Origin: Chryseobacterium geocarposphaerae
GTDB taxonomy: Bacteria > Bacteroidota > Bacteroidia > Flavobacteriales > Weeksellaceae
Length of the DNA stretch: 64,000 bases
Assembly: GCF_002797535.1 (NCBI RefSeq)
Contig: NZ_PGFD01000001.1
Coordinates: forward strand, 2,511,720 to 2,575,719
Reading direction: 5' to 3'
The notes under the pieces were generated by a model. It was not told the DNA's origin, did no database searches, and was given only the letters and a program-made list of their open reading frames with translations. Within the stretch, counting starts at the first letter, position 1; the number at the start of each line of letters is the position of its first letter. Positions 28,167-37,488 of this stretch are shown here, one piece after another. The position numbers and the translations under genes were made by a program.

Positions 28167-28928
28167 TTATTCAGCATCGAAATCAGCATCTTTATCAGCA
28201 GATACTACTTCTCCTTCTTCTTTAGATTTTTCTTTATCAGCTTTTCTTTGAGACTGACCTTCTTTGATAGATTCAGAAACAATGTTCAGGATCATATCGA
28301 TAGACTTAGAAGCATCATCGTTTCCTGGGATAACGAAGTCAACTTTTCTTGGGTCAGAGTTTGTATCAACAATACCGAAAACTGGAATACCTAATTTCTT
28401 AGCTTCAGTTACAGCGATATGCTCTCTCAAGATATCTACAACGAAGATTGCAGAAGGAAGACGAACCATGTCAGAGATAGAACCTAAGTTTTTTTCTAAG
28501 TTAGCTCTTTGTCTGTCTACCTGTAATCTTTCTTTTTTAGATAAAGTTTCGAACGTACCGTCTTTTTTCATTTTGTCGATAGCGTTCATTTTCTTTACAG
28601 CCTTTCTGATTGTAACAAAGTTTGTTAACATACCTCCTGGCCATCTTTCTGTGATATAAGGCATATTAAGTTCCTGAGCGTGTTTTGCAACCACTTCTTT
28701 CGCTTGCTTCTTAGTAGCTACGAAAAGAACTTTTTTACCTGCAGAAGTTAATTTTTCTAAAGCGTTACAAGCTTCATCTAATTTAACTGCTGTTTTATGT
28801 AAGTCTACAATGTGAATACCGTTTTTCTCCATAAAAATGTATGGAGCCATATTTGGATTCCACTTTCTAGTCATGTGACCGAAGTGTACACCAGCCTCTA
28901 GAAGGTCTTTTACATTTGCTTTTGCCAT
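28167..28928 (-). CDS. rpsB: 30S ribosomal protein S2
   Basis: A 253-residue ribosomal protein. The N-terminus VKDLLEAGVHFGHMTRKWNP is the S2 signature, followed by FMEKNGIHIVDL, KVLFVATKKQAKEVV, ERWPGGMLTNF and the second signature PSAIFVVD and GIPVFGIVDTNSDP. The C-terminal 25 residues are a charged acidic extension. It lies 183 bases after rpsI in the same operon direction, and the spacer holds low-complexity TCTGAAATC-type sequence and a small hairpin (CGTTT paired with AAACG at about 28995-29011) that could be part of an S2 leader. The downstream partner tsf is missing from its usual place. Confidence 0.97.
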   Translation of the reverse strand: MAKANVKDLLEAGVHFGHMTRKWNPNMAPYIFMEKNGIHIVDLHKTAVKLDEACNALEKLTSAGKKVLFVATKKQAKEVVAKHAQELNMPYITERWPGGMLTNFVTIRKAVKKMNAIDKMKKDGTFETLSKKERLQVDRQRANLEKNLGSISDMVRLPSAIFVVDILREHIAVTEAKKLGIPVFGIVDTNSDPRKVDFVIPGNDDASKSIDMILNIVSESIKEGQSQRKADKEKSKEEGEVVSADKDADFDAE

Positions 28929-29111
28929 GTTTTCTGTTTTTGTTAGTTTACTTTCCGTTTTTTAAACAATCAACAACTTCTTTAGATGGGAGAAGCGTTT
29001 GGATGCTAAACGTAACGGGCAATTTTTTTGTTTAGATAAATAGATTTTAGATATAAGACAACAGACTGAAAAAATTATGAAATCTGAAATCCTGTATCTG
29101 AAGTCTGAAAA

Positions 29112-29498
29112 TTAACGTTTTGAGAATTGGAATCTCTTTCTTGCTTTTTTCTGACCTGGCTTCTTTCTTTCCACCATTCTTGCGTCTCTTGTAAGTAAAC
29201 CAGCTGGTTTCAAAGCTAATCTGAATTCAGCATTGATTTCGCATAAAGCTCTTGAAATACCTAATCTGATAGCTTCTGCCTGACCTGTATTTCCACCACC
29301 GAAAACGTTTACAGTAACATCGTACTGACCAACAGTTTCAGAAAGGATGAACGGTTGGTTTAATTTGTAAACCATAACGTCTGTAGAGAAATATTCTTTA
29401 GCATCTTTTCCGTTTACTGTAATGTTACCAGTTCCTGGCTTTACATAAACTCTAGCTACAGAAGTTTTTCTTCTTCCGATTTTGTGAACTATAGACAT
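29112..29498 (-). CDS. rpsI: 30S ribosomal protein S9
   Basis: A 128-residue ribosomal protein. The frame opens with [20 protein letters not shown], has [19 protein letters not shown] in the middle, and ends with the basic tail [12 protein letters not shown] that reaches the P-site tRNA. Length is normal. It follows rplM by 6 bases, the classical L13-S9 pair. Confidence 0.97.
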   Translation of the reverse strand: MSIVHKIGRRKTSVARVYVKPGTGNITVNGKDAKEYFSTDVMVYKLNQPFILSETVGQYDVTVNVFGGGNTGQAEAIRLGISRALCEINAEFRLALKPAGLLTRDARMVERKKPGQKKARKRFQFSKR

Positions 29499-29504
29499 AA
29501 TTAA

Positions 29505-29960
29505 TTATTTAAATTCGTTAACATTAATTGTTTTAGGCTGTTGAGCTTCATGTTTATGCTCAGTTCCTTCATATAAGTAAAGGTTCTTTAATAAAGCAGC
29601 TCCCAATCTGTTTTTAGGCAACATACCTTTTACAGATTTTTCCAATACTTTTAAAGAATCTTTCTTCTGAAGTTCAGCCGCAGTCATAGACTTTTGACCT
29701 CCAGGGTAACCTGTATGCCAGATATAAGTCTTGTCGTTCCACTTGTTTCCAGAAAGAGTAACTTTCCCAGCGTTCAAAACGATTACGTTATCACCACAAT
29801 CTACGTGAGGTGTGTAGTTCGTTTTGTGCTTACCTCTCAAAATCTTTGCAACCGTAGAAGCTAGTCTTCCCAACGGTTGTCCTTCAGCGTCTACCACAAC
29901 CCATTCTTTATTAGCAGTAGCTTTGTTCGCTGAAACAGTTTTGTAACTTAATGTATTCAC
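29505..29960 (-). CDS. rplM: 50S ribosomal protein L13
   Basis: A 151-residue large-subunit protein with the L13 order WVVVDAEGQPLGRLAST, ILRGKHKTNYTPHVDCGD, then YIWHTGYPGG and the signature MLPKNRLG. The start is GTG at 29960: the frame has no ATG upstream in the short leader, and the residues after GTG (NTLSYKTVSAN) fit the flavobacterial N-terminus. The gene leads the rplM-rpsI-rpsB operon, has a two-part Bacteroidota promoter at 30007-30038, and its start codon may be held in a leader stem. Confidence 0.96.
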   Translation of the reverse strand: MNTLSYKTVSANKATANKEWVVVDAEGQPLGRLASTVAKILRGKHKTNYTPHVDCGDNVIVLNAGKVTLSGNKWNDKTYIWHTGYPGGQKSMTAAELQKKDSLKVLEKSVKGMLPKNRLGAALLKNLYLYEGTEHKHEAQQPKTINVNEFK

Positions 29961-30006
29961 ACGTTTTAGTTAAAGATTAAACATAATTTTCCCCTAAAAG
30001 GGTGTG
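29958..30006 (-). promoter_or_regulatory. Possible leader structure over the rplM start
   Basis: On the minus strand CACAC (30006-30002) can pair with GTGTG (29962-29958), which contains the GTG start codon. TTTTAG (29999-29994) can pair with CTAAAA (29969-29964), giving an 11-bp stem with a small internal loop. A competing CCCT/AGGG mini-hairpin is also possible. The transcript start is near 30002, so part of the outer stem may be untranscribed. L13 autoregulatory leaders are known in several phyla. Whether this matches a Bacteroidia type was not testable. Confidence 0.3.
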
Positions 30007-30038
30007 CAAAGGTACAAATTATTTTCGGAATGCAAAAA
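30007..30038 (-). promoter_or_regulatory. Promoter of the rplM-rpsI-rpsB operon
   Basis: TTTTTG (30038-30033), an 18-base spacer and TACCTTTG (30014-30007) match the Bacteroidota housekeeping promoter (TTTG, 17-23 bases, TAnnTTTG) in both elements. It is one of the clearest promoters in the window. Confidence 0.8.
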
Positions 30039-30052
30039 CATATTTCATTTAA

Positions 30053-30090
30053 TCTATTGAATAGCGGATTAGGTTCTTAAATTCAATAGA
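30053..30090. repeat. Inverted repeat in the rplM/DUF3667 intergenic region
   Basis: TCTATTGAAT (30053-30062) and ATTCAATAGA (30081-30090) form a 10-bp perfect inverted repeat with an 18-base spacer. The whole gap 29961-30289 otherwise holds only the rplM promoter/leader and the DUF3667 promoter. No gene is seen in it. Confidence 0.4.
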
Positions 30091-30261
30091 CTTACTCAAT
30101 ACTCTCAAAAAATTAATGTAGTTTCTGACAACAATATTGTAGAGATACTCAAAACGATCAACCATTTAAGTATTCGACATATTTTGCATCGTATTTATTA
30201 ATTTTATTTAAACATTTATCCAAAATATTACTGATATGACGATTTTATATTCATAATTAAT

Positions 30262-30269
30262 TATATTTG
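30262..30269 (+). promoter_or_regulatory. Candidate -7 box of the DUF3667 gene
   Basis: TATATTTG fits TAnnTTTG, 20 bases before the ATG at 30290. An in-frame GTG overlaps its last base and is not a likely start. Confidence 0.5.
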
Positions 30270-30289
30270 TGCTAAACACTAAAAAAACT

Positions 30290-31420
30290 ATGAGCCACGG
30301 CAAAACCCGAGAAGACAAAACTTGCCTTAACTGCGGACATACCGTTGAAGAAAGATATTGCCCGCATTGCGGACAGGAAAATATAGAGCCCAAGCAACCT
30401 TTTCATTATCTTTTCACCCATTTTATTGAGGATTTCACTCACTATGACGGAGAGTTTTGGAAAACAATAAAATATTTATTATTAAAACCGGGGAAACTAA
30501 CCAAAGAATACCTAGCTGGAAAACGCCAGCTCTATGTTGCTCCTGTGAAACTATACATTTTCATAAGTTTTATTACTTTTTTTCTCCCTCCTCTGATTTC
30601 AAGTTCAGAAGAAGAATCAAGCGAGCTAGAGAAAAAAACACATATTGCCAAGGAAGTTGAAAAAGAAAAAGCCAAAGATGAAAAAATTACCCAAATCACA
30701 GATAATTTAAAACAAAACCTATCTAAAGAACAGCTCAATAAAGACTCATTAGAATCCAAACAGATTGTTAAAGATATCAAAGTAACAGAAGTCAATGGAA
30801 ATGATATTGATACAGACGCTTTAGGAGAAACTGAAGATGGGAAGTTAAGTGTTTTAGGAGCAAAAAACATGAAGCAATTTGATTCCCTTTATTCAAGAGA
30901 CAAGAAGAAGAATAATGAGATAACCTATGCTTTTCTGAAACCATTTGCCAAAAAAGTCTTCCATATGCAGGAGCAAGGTTTAAGCAGCCGCTTTATTATG
31001 GATAAGTTTAAGGAAACTATGGTTCACACCCTTCCTAAAGCATTATTCATTTATCTCCCTATTTTTGCTTTATTCCTTTGGATCTTTCATAATAAAAAGA
31101 AATGGTGGTATTTTGACCATGGAATTTTCACCCTTCACTATTTCTCATTCCTATTATTAGGAACCCTTATTTTAATATTTCTTGATAGAATTACAGATCT
31201 TTTACCAGATTACGGCGCTTTAAATTTATTAATCATCCTTATTAATATGGCAGCCATCATTTATATGTCTATCTATTTCTTTATAGCTCATCACAGGGTC
31301 TATGAAAGTTCCCGAACAATGAGTATTTTCAAAGGAGTATTTTTATTTATGATCAATTTTATTGGGATAATCTTTATGGGACTGTTATTAATGTATGCAA
31401 GTTTTATGATGATGCATTAA
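30290..31420 (+). CDS. DUF3667 membrane protein
   Basis: A 376-residue protein. A zinc ribbon at the N-terminus (C12-x2-C15 and C24-x2-C27, with NCGHTVEERYCPHCGQ) is followed by a region with HFIEDFTHYDGEFWKT and LLLKPGKLTKEYLAGKR, which is the core DUF3667 pattern. About five membrane segments come after, one near residue 90 and four in the C-terminal 120 residues, separated by a long charged Lys/Glu-rich cytoplasmic stretch. DUF3667 proteins are common in Bacteroidota and uncharacterised. The start is set at ATG 30290, after a -7 box. The stop overlaps the stop of the convergent gene by 4 bases. Confidence 0.85.
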   Translation: MSHGKTREDKTCLNCGHTVEERYCPHCGQENIEPKQPFHYLFTHFIEDFTHYDGEFWKTIKYLLLKPGKLTKEYLAGKRQLYVAPVKLYIFISFITFFLPPLISSSEEESSELEKKTHIAKEVEKEKAKDEKITQITDNLKQNLSKEQLNKDSLESKQIVKDIKVTEVNGNDIDTDALGETEDGKLSVLGAKNMKQFDSLYSRDKKKNNEITYAFLKPFAKKVFHMQEQGLSSRFIMDKFKETMVHTLPKALFIYLPIFALFLWIFHNKKKWWYFDHGIFTLHYFSFLLLGTLILIFLDRITDLLPDYGALNLLIILINMAAIIYMSIYFFIAHHRVYESSRTMSIFKGVFLFMINFIGIIFMGLLLMYASFMMMH

Positions 31421-31749
31421 TCGCGAAGTGATTTATTGGCTCTGAAACTAGCAATTAAATAATACGCTACAAATACGGTAGAAAATTTAAGAATAGACGG
31501 AATAGCCAGTGCAAGATTGAACAATAAAGCTCCCACAACAACAAGAACTGCCATTGCTAAAAAAGATATCCCCAATTTTTGGGGTAATGTAAAATTAGGG
31601 GTATCCAGATAATAAGCGATTCCCCACGCAATACCGAAAGCCAAAGCATAATAAATATCAAGACCAAGGTTTTCTGAGCTGTAAAAGAAATAATTAATTA
31701 AAAAACTCAGAACAGTTCCCAACGCGAAATATAATAATGCCTTTTTCAT
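31417..31749 (-). CDS. Small four-helix membrane protein, function unknown
   Basis: A 110-residue hydrophobic protein with four predicted membrane helices (roughly residues 3-22, 33-48, 60-82, 88-103). I recognise no family. A minus-strand -7 box (TACTTTTG, 31775-31768) lies 18 bases before the ATG. The gene is convergent with, and overlaps by 4 bases, the DUF3667 gene. Confidence 0.65.
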   Translation of the reverse strand: MKKALLYFALGTVLSFLINYFFYSSENLGLDIYYALAFGIAWGIAYYLDTPNFTLPQKLGISFLAMAVLVVVGALLFNLALAIPSILKFSTVFVAYYLIASFRANKSLRD

Positions 31750-31923
31750 ACCTTATATAATATGGTGCAAAAGTAGAGAAATTAATTTGAGAATTTTAAT
31801 TCGAATATTGCTTTATTTCTAAACGAATGTTTGTTCCTCTGGGGAATATTTAGTTAACAAAACAAATTTAACATTCTAAATAACAGCAATTTAAACTAAA
31901 AAAAACAGTTACTATTTTATTAT

Positions 31924-31931
31924 TATATTTG
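31924..31931 (+). promoter_or_regulatory. Candidate -7 box of the acyl-CoA mutase gene
   Basis: TATATTTG fits TAnnTTTG, 27 bases before the ATG at 31959. A TTG in-frame with the gene overlaps it. Confidence 0.45.
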
Positions 31932-31958
31932 GGAATTCAGAAATTTTCTAGATTTTTT

Positions 31959-34900
31959 ATGGAAACCCAAAAATATACTCCAAAAAATAAAGTAAGAATC
32001 GTAACAGCTGCATCGTTATTCGATGGTCATGATGCTGCGATCAATATCATGCGTCGTGTGATTCAGGGAACGGGATGTGAAGTAATCCACCTTGGACACG
32101 ACAAATCTGCAGAGGAAGTTGTTAACACAGCGATTCAGGAAGACGCCAATGCGATTGCTTTAACTTCTTATCAAGGCGGTCACAATGAATATTTCAAATA
32201 CATCTACGATCTTTTAAGAGAAAAAAATTCTCCGCAAATCAAAATTTTCGGTGGCGGTGGCGGTGTGATCCTGCCCGAAGAAATTAAAGATTTGATGTCT
32301 TACGGAATCGACCGAATTTATTCTCCGGACGACGGTCGTGAACTTGGGTTACAAGGAATGATTGATGATTTGGTTCAGAGATCGGACTTCGCAACAGGAA
32401 AAGACGTTACGACAAATGATTTGGATTCAATCAACTTTGAAAATCCTACAAGCATTGCAAAAATCATTTCAGCGGTTGAAAACTTTTCAGAAGAAAAACC
32501 TGAATTAGTTGAAGCAATCGATGAAAAATCAAAAGATTTAAACATTCCTATTATAGGTATTACAGGTACTGGTGGAGCGGGAAAATCTTCATTAACAGAC
32601 GAATTAGTAAGACGTTTCCTACGTTCCAATACAGATAAAAAAATTGCCATTATCTCCATTGACCCTTCGAAAAAGAAAACGGGAGGAGCGCTTTTGGGTG
32701 ACAGAATACGTATGAACGCAATCAACGATCCTAGAGTTTATATGCGCTCAATGGCGACAAGAGAAAACAACGTTTCCGTTTCTCCGTTCATTCATTCTGC
32801 TTTGAATGTGTTGAAATTAGCTCATCCTGATGTTATCATTCTGGAAACTTCGGGTATCGGACAATCCGGTTCGGAAGTTTCTGATTTTGCCGATGTTTCG
32901 ATGTACGTAATGACTCCTGAATACGGAGCTTCTACACAGCTGGAAAAAATCGATATGTTGGATTATGCGGATTTGGTTGCTTTAAATAAATCCGATAAAA
33001 GAGGAGCTCTTGATGCGCTTCAAGCCGTAAGAAAACAATTCCAGAGAAACCATTTGCTATGGGAGCAACCATTGGATGAAATGCCAGTGTATGCAACAAA
33101 AGCATCACAGTTTAACGATCACGGAACAACTGAATTGTACAACAGATTGGTTTCTAAAGTGAATGATAAATTTACTGATTTAAACTTAAAAACATTTGTT
33201 GAGCAGGAAGTTACAGACGAAGTAACGATCATTCCTCCGAAAAGAGTCCGTTACCTTTCTGAAATCGTTGAAAACAATAAACAATATGACGCTAACATTG
33301 AAAAACAGGCTGAACTGGCGAGAAAAATGTATCATATTGACGGCGTTAAAAATATCATTTCCAACGAAACTTTAGACGCTGAATATCAAAAAGCTGAAAA
33401 AGAATTGCAGCAGGAAAATATCGACTTCCTGAAAACCTGGGATGATACGAAAAAAGCTTTCCACGCTGAGTTTTACTCCTACTTCGTAAGAGGAAAAGAA
33501 ATTAAGGTTGAAACCTCAACAGAATCTTTGTCTCATTTAAGAATTCCAAAAATTGCGTTACCAAAATACAACGACTGGGGCGATTTAATTAAATGGAAAG
33601 GTCAGGAAAATCTTCCGGGAAGCTTCCCTTACACCGCAGGAATTTATCCATTCAAAAGAACCGGAGAAGATCCAACGAGAATGTTCGCCGGAGAAGGAGG
33701 TCCGGAAAGAACCAACAGAAGATTCCACTATGTTTCTGCGGAAATGCCTGCAAAACGTTTATCAACAGCTTTCGACTCGGTAACTCTTTATGGACAAGAT
33801 CCAGCTTTACCGCCGGATATTTACGGTAAAATCGGAAATGCGGGAGTTTCAATTGCAACTTTAGATGATGCTAAAAAACTATATTCAGGTTTTGATTTGG
33901 TAAATGCATTGACATCCGTTTCAATGACCATCAATGGGCCTGCACCGATGTTGTTGGCTTTCTTTATGAATGCAGCCATCGACCAAAATGTTGAAAAATA
34001 TATTGCAGAAAATAATTTGGAGGCTAAGGTTGAGGCTAAGCTTAAGGAAAAGTTTGATGATAAAGGCTTAGCAAGGCCAAAATATAACGGAGAATTGCCT
34101 CCTTCCAATAACGGTTTAGGTTTAAAGCTATTAGGAATTACAGGTGACGAAATTATCCCTGCCGATGTTTATGCTGAAATTAAAGCTAAAACCATCGCAA
34201 CCGTTCGTGGAACGGTTCAGGCAGATATTCTAAAAGAAGATCAGGCTCAGAACACCTGTATTTTCTCTACTGAATTTGCCTTGAGATTAATGGGTGACGT
34301 TCAGGAATATTTCATTAAAGAAAAAGTAAGAAACTTTTACTCTGTTTCTATTTCCGGATATCACATTGCAGAAGCTGGCGCAAATCCAGTTTCCCAGTTG
34401 GCATTTACGTTGGCAAACGGTTTCACATATGTGGAATATTACCTGTCAAGAGGAATGGACATCAATGATTTTGCACCGAATTTATCGTTCTTTTTCTCCA
34501 ACGGTATCGACCCTGAATATTCAGTAATCGGACGTGTCGCAAGAAGAATCTGGGCAAAAGCCATGAAACTGAAATACGGAGCTGACGAAAGAAGCCAGAT
34601 GTTGAAATATCACATTCAGACTTCGGGACGTTCGCTTCACGCTCAGGAAATTGATTTTAATGATATCAGAACAACTTTACAGGCGCTTTATGCAATCTAC
34701 GATAACTGTAATTCATTGCACACGAATGCTTATGATGAAGCCATCACGACGCCAACTGAGCAATCGGTAAGAAGAGCAATGGCAATTCAGCTGATTATCA
34801 ATAAAGAACTAGGATTAGCGAAAAACGAAAATCCGCTTCAGGGTTCATTTATTATTGAAGAATTGACGGATTTGGTGGAAGAAGCGGTTTATGCAGAATT

Positions 34901-35306
34901 CGACAGAATCACAGAAAGAGGTGGTGTTTTGGGTGCAATGGAAACCATGTATCAACGTTCAAAAATTCAGGAAGAATCAATGCATTACGAATGGTTAAAA
35001 CATACCGGAGAATATCCAATCATCGGGGTAAATACTTTCTTAGGAAAAGACGGTTCACCAACGGTTCGTCCGGGAGAAGTGATTCGTTCGACAGAGGAAG
35101 AAAAGCAATTCCAAATCGAAATGCTTCATAATTTCCAGAAGTCTAATGAAGATAGATCTGCAAAAGCTCTGAAAACTTTACAGCACGCTGCCATCAATCA
35201 GCAAAACCTATTCGAAGTGATGATGGATGCCGTGAAATATTGTTCATTAGGACAGATTACCAACGCTTTATTTGAAGTGGGCGGTAAGTACAGAAGAAAT
35301 ATGTAA
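31959..35306 (+). CDS. icmF: Fused B12-dependent acyl-CoA mutase with G-protein chaperone (IcmF type)
   Basis: A 1115-residue cytoplasmic enzyme with three parts in one chain. Residues about 10-140 are a cobalamin-binding domain (SLFDGHDAA near residue 22, IFGGGGGVI). Residues about 190-430 are a MeaB/ArgK-type GTPase: Walker [11 protein letters not shown] near 202, [17 protein letters not shown], and NKSD near 343. From about 560 to the end is the methylmalonyl-CoA mutase-type TIM barrel. This order, B12 domain first and G-protein in the middle, is that of IcmF, which rearranges isobutyryl-CoA or a longer branched acyl-CoA to the n-form. The classical two-subunit mutase has no built-in GTPase. 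Exact substrate cannot be assigned without the active-site residues being aligned. ATG 31959 is chosen because the longer frame begins inside a -7 box. Confidence 0.9.
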   Translation: METQKYTPKNKVRIVTAASLFDGHDAAINIMRRVIQGTGCEVIHLGHDKSAEEVVNTAIQEDANAIALTSYQGGHNEYFKYIYDLLREKNSPQIKIFGGGGGVILPEEIKDLMSYGIDRIYSPDDGRELGLQGMIDDLVQRSDFATGKDVTTNDLDSINFENPTSIAKIISAVENFSEEKPELVEAIDEKSKDLNIPIIGITGTGGAGKSSLTDELVRRFLRSNTDKKIAIISIDPSKKKTGGALLGDRIRMNAINDPRVYMRSMATRENNVSVSPFIHSALNVLKLAHPDVIILETSGIGQSGSEVSDFADVSMYVMTPEYGASTQLEKIDMLDYADLVALNKSDKRGALDALQAVRKQFQRNHLLWEQPLDEMPVYATKASQFNDHGTTELYNRLVSKVNDKFTDLNLKTFVEQEVTDEVTIIPPKRVRYLSEIVENNKQYDANIEKQAELARKMYHIDGVKNIISNETLDAEYQKAEKELQQENIDFLKTWDDTKKAFHAEFYSYFVRGKEIKVETSTESLSHLRIPKIALPKYNDWGDLIKWKGQENLPGSFPYTAGIYPFKRTGEDPTRMFAGEGGPERTNRRFHYVSAEMPAKRLSTAFDSVTLYGQDPALPPDIYGKIGNAGVSIATLDDAKKLYSGFDLVNALTSVSMTINGPAPMLLAFFMNAAIDQNVEKYIAENNLEAKVEAKLKEKFDDKGLARPKYNGELPPSNNGLGLKLLGITGDEIIPADVYAEIKAKTIATVRGTVQADILKEDQAQNTCIFSTEFALRLMGDVQEYFIKEKVRNFYSVSISGYHIAEAGANPVSQLAFTLANGFTYVEYYLSRGMDINDFAPNLSFFFSNGIDPEYSVIGRVARRIWAKAMKLKYGADERSQMLKYHIQTSGRSLHAQEIDFNDIRTTLQALYAIYDNCNSLHTNAYDEAITTPTEQSVRRAMAIQLIINKELGLAKNENPLQGSFIIEELTDLVEEAVYAEFDRITERGGVLGAMETMYQRSKIQEESMHYEWLKHTGEYPIIGVNTFLGKDGSPTVRPGEVIRSTEEEKQFQIEMLHNFQKSNEDRSAKALKTLQHAAINQQNLFEVMMDAVKYCSLGQITNALFEVGGKYRRNM

Positions 35307-35351
35307 GTCGTTGTCGGCAAACAATTTTTAAATAATTTACTTTATAGATTA

Positions 35352-35387
35352 AAAACCTCAAGGAAATTTCTTTGAGGTTTTTTTGTA
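35352..35387 (+). terminator. Terminator after the acyl-CoA mutase
   Basis: AAAACCTCAA (35352-35361) pairs with TTGAGGTTTT (35372-35381) and runs into a T stretch. A -7-like TATTTTTG (35386-35393) directly follows, so the terminator and the promoter of the next gene touch. Confidence 0.85.
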
Positions 35388-35433
35388 TTTTTGAATAATC
35401 TGTAGATTTTATTTTAATATCATAAAAAATTTA

Positions 35434-35631
35434 ATGAAAAATTTCTTTTTCTTAACGCTGATAATTTTCACTGTAACATTCTTAAAAAGCTGCAATTCAT
35501 ATCCTATGAATGCCACACACAAAAGTGACATGGACAGGAACGCCGAAGAATTACAAAAAAGGCAAGAAGTCGAAAAAAACAAGATCGAAGCTAACGAATT
35601 CAATAATTTCGGGAAACCAGATAATAAATAA
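35434..35631 (+). CDS. Small lipoprotein, function unknown
   Basis: A 65-residue protein: a hydrophobic signal ending in FLKSC (Lys at -2, not canonical), then a very polar mature part of about 45 residues rich in Lys, Glu and Asn and predicted helical. No family is recognised. Its -7 box is TATTTTTG at 35386-35393. Confidence 0.55.
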   Translation: MKNFFFLTLIIFTVTFLKSCNSYPMNATHKSDMDRNAEELQKRQEVEKNKIEANEFNNFGKPDNK

Positions 35632-35670
35632 ACACATTATTGAACGATTTAAATTTTTAACACTTGTTTG

Positions 35671-36381
35671 ATGAACCCCAAAGCCATCTTCAATTGGAGC
35701 AGCGGAAAAGATTCTGCTCTTGCATTATACAAAACTTTAAAAGAAGACCGATTTGAAGTCACATCCTTGTTAACAAGTATCAATAAAGAGTCCCAAAGAA
35801 TTTCTATGCATGGTGTTCATGTTTCATTACTGGAAAAACAAGCTGAAAGTCTCGGGTTTCCTTTAATTAAAATGGAGCTTCCGAAAGAACCTTCTATGGA
35901 AGAATACCGTGAGATTATGAGTAAAACTACGGGTACAATACAATCTCAGGGGATTACTCATTCTATTTTCGGGGATATTTTTCTGGAAGATTTAAGAAAA
36001 TACCGTGAAGACCAATTAAAGACTATCGGAATGAATGGAGTTTTTCCTTTATGGAAAATTGATACAACCAACCTCATCCATGAATTTTTAGATTTAGGCT
36101 TTAAAACCATTGTTACCTGCGTGAACGAAACCTATTTGGATAAAAGCTTCGCTGGAAGAATTATTGATCATGATTTCATCAAAGACCTGCCTGAAAATGT
36201 AGATCCTTGTGGCGAAAACGGAGAATTTCACACCTTTACTTTTGACGGTCCTATTTTTAAAAATCCCGTTGATTTTGAAGTGGGAGAAATCGTTAAAAAA
36301 ACTTATCCTAAGCCCAAAACAAATGAAATCGATCAAGAAGGAGAGTATGTTTTCTGGTTTTGTGATTTGATTTCAAAATAA
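35671..36381 (+). CDS. Dph6-related ATP pyrophosphatase (adenosine nucleotide alpha hydrolase-like)
   Basis: A 236-residue protein of the ATP_bind_4 group. FNWSSGKDSALALYK is the SGGxDS-type PP-loop that binds ATP. EPSMEEYREIMS and FGDIFLEDLRKYREDQL are conserved in the diphthine-ammonia ligase-like family. Bacteria have no diphthamide, so the substrate is unknown, and the ammonia-ligase name should not be taken literally. ATG 35671 is preferred over the upstream TTG. It stands between a small lipoprotein and a strong terminator. Confidence 0.85.
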   Translation: MNPKAIFNWSSGKDSALALYKTLKEDRFEVTSLLTSINKESQRISMHGVHVSLLEKQAESLGFPLIKMELPKEPSMEEYREIMSKTTGTIQSQGITHSIFGDIFLEDLRKYREDQLKTIGMNGVFPLWKIDTTNLIHEFLDLGFKTIVTCVNETYLDKSFAGRIIDHDFIKDLPENVDPCGENGEFHTFTFDGPIFKNPVDFEVGEIVKKTYPKPKTNEIDQEGEYVFWFCDLISK

Positions 36382-36382
36382 T

Positions 36383-36415
36383 AAAAAAGTCTTTTGCATG
36401 TACAAAAGACTTTTT
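36383..36415. terminator. Bidirectional terminator between the ATP pyrophosphatase and the LamG gene
   Basis: AAAAAGTCTTTTG (36384-36396) pairs perfectly with CAAAAGACTTTTT (36403-36415) around CATGTA, symmetric for both convergent genes. Confidence 0.92.
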
Positions 36416-36427
36416 CCGAATTTGGCT

Positions 36428-37366
36428 TTAATATTTAAAACGCTCCGAGACATTTCCGTATTTTATAATATAAATTCCTTTTTTCAGCAATCCGATACCG
36501 ACTGAATTTGAAGATTCATCGTCGGTTTGTATTTGACGCCCTGATAAATCGTATATACTGTATTTGCCAAAATTACCTTTGGTAAGTATCAGATTATTAC
36601 CTTTTACTACAATCTTAGCATTGTTGTCTTTTTTAACTTCAGCAGTACTTAAATTAGAACAAAAATTATTTAATGTAGCTATTTCGGTATCTGTTATAGC
36701 TCTATTGAAAAGACCAAACTCATCCATGGTCATTCCTGCCTTCATTCCCGTATTAGTACCATATGTTCCAAGTTTAAATAAAGCACCGTTAAAAACTAAA
36801 GGAGCCGATTGAGCTACAGTTGTTTTAAGAACTCCATTCAAATAAGCTTTTATATTTTGTAAACTGTTGTCGTAAACAAATATTAAATCTACCAATGCCG
36901 GAGTAGTAGAAAAAACACCAGGAATATCTACGTTAGACATTCCGTTAGCAGTTAATCTTACTCCTCCTGTACCCGGAGCACCATTTGTAAACATACGGAA
37001 AGAATTTCCGCCGGTTAGAGCATCTCCCAAAAGATAATATACTGTGGTTACATCACTTGTATAATTATTAAATTTTAAATGAATTGTCCAAGATCCGCTT
37101 AAGGCAAGATTCCATTTCGTATTGAAATAATTTGAGGTTCCTGTAGAGCCGCTGCCTATTAAGCCATTCCCTAAGCAAGTCGTATTATTTCCCAGAGTTA
37201 AGTTGCCCACAATTTCACCTGTCTGTGTTCCTGTCGGAGGATTCGTCGCTAGGTTTGGAATGTTAGAAGCTGTACCTTCAAATTTATAATATAAAATTTC
37301 AGGAGTTTGCGCCTTTAAAGTAAAAAAAGCATTCATTAATAGAAAAAGATAGATTTTTGCCTTCAT
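36428..37366 (-). CDS. LamG-like secreted protein with T9SS type A tail
   Basis: A 312-residue exported protein. The signal peptide ends near KAQ (residue 20). Residues about 25-225 form a concanavalin A/LamG-like jelly roll: LYYKFEGTASNIPNLA at the start, WTIHLKFNN, VDLIFVYDNSLQNIKAYLNG and TMDEFGLFNRAITDTEI near the end, a pattern standard for LamG-type domains. The last 75 residues end in YSIYDLSGRQIQ, KKGIYIIKYG and RFKY, a type A sorting signal. It probably binds carbohydrate at the surface. It stands alone after a bidirectional terminator. Confidence 0.85.
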   Translation of the reverse strand: MKAKIYLFLLMNAFFTLKAQTPEILYYKFEGTASNIPNLATNPPTGTQTGEIVGNLTLGNNTTCLGNGLIGSGSTGTSNYFNTKWNLALSGSWTIHLKFNNYTSDVTTVYYLLGDALTGGNSFRMFTNGAPGTGGVRLTANGMSNVDIPGVFSTTPALVDLIFVYDNSLQNIKAYLNGVLKTTVAQSAPLVFNGALFKLGTYGTNTGMKAGMTMDEFGLFNRAITDTEIATLNNFCSNLSTAEVKKDNNAKIVVKGNNLILTKGNFGKYSIYDLSGRQIQTDDESSNSVGIGLLKKGIYIIKYGNVSERFKY

Positions 37367-37488
37367 ATTTTTTGTTTTTTCAATTTTATCTAAATTTAAT
37401 AATTATTACAATAAATCAAACAAACAAAAGAAACAAATATCAAATCAACAACTATATTAGCAATTCAATAAAATAATTTCAATACAAC

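Noticed and set aside
35671..36381. Diphthine-ammonia ligase
   Set aside because: Bacteria do not make diphthamide. Only the ATP pyrophosphatase fold is supported.
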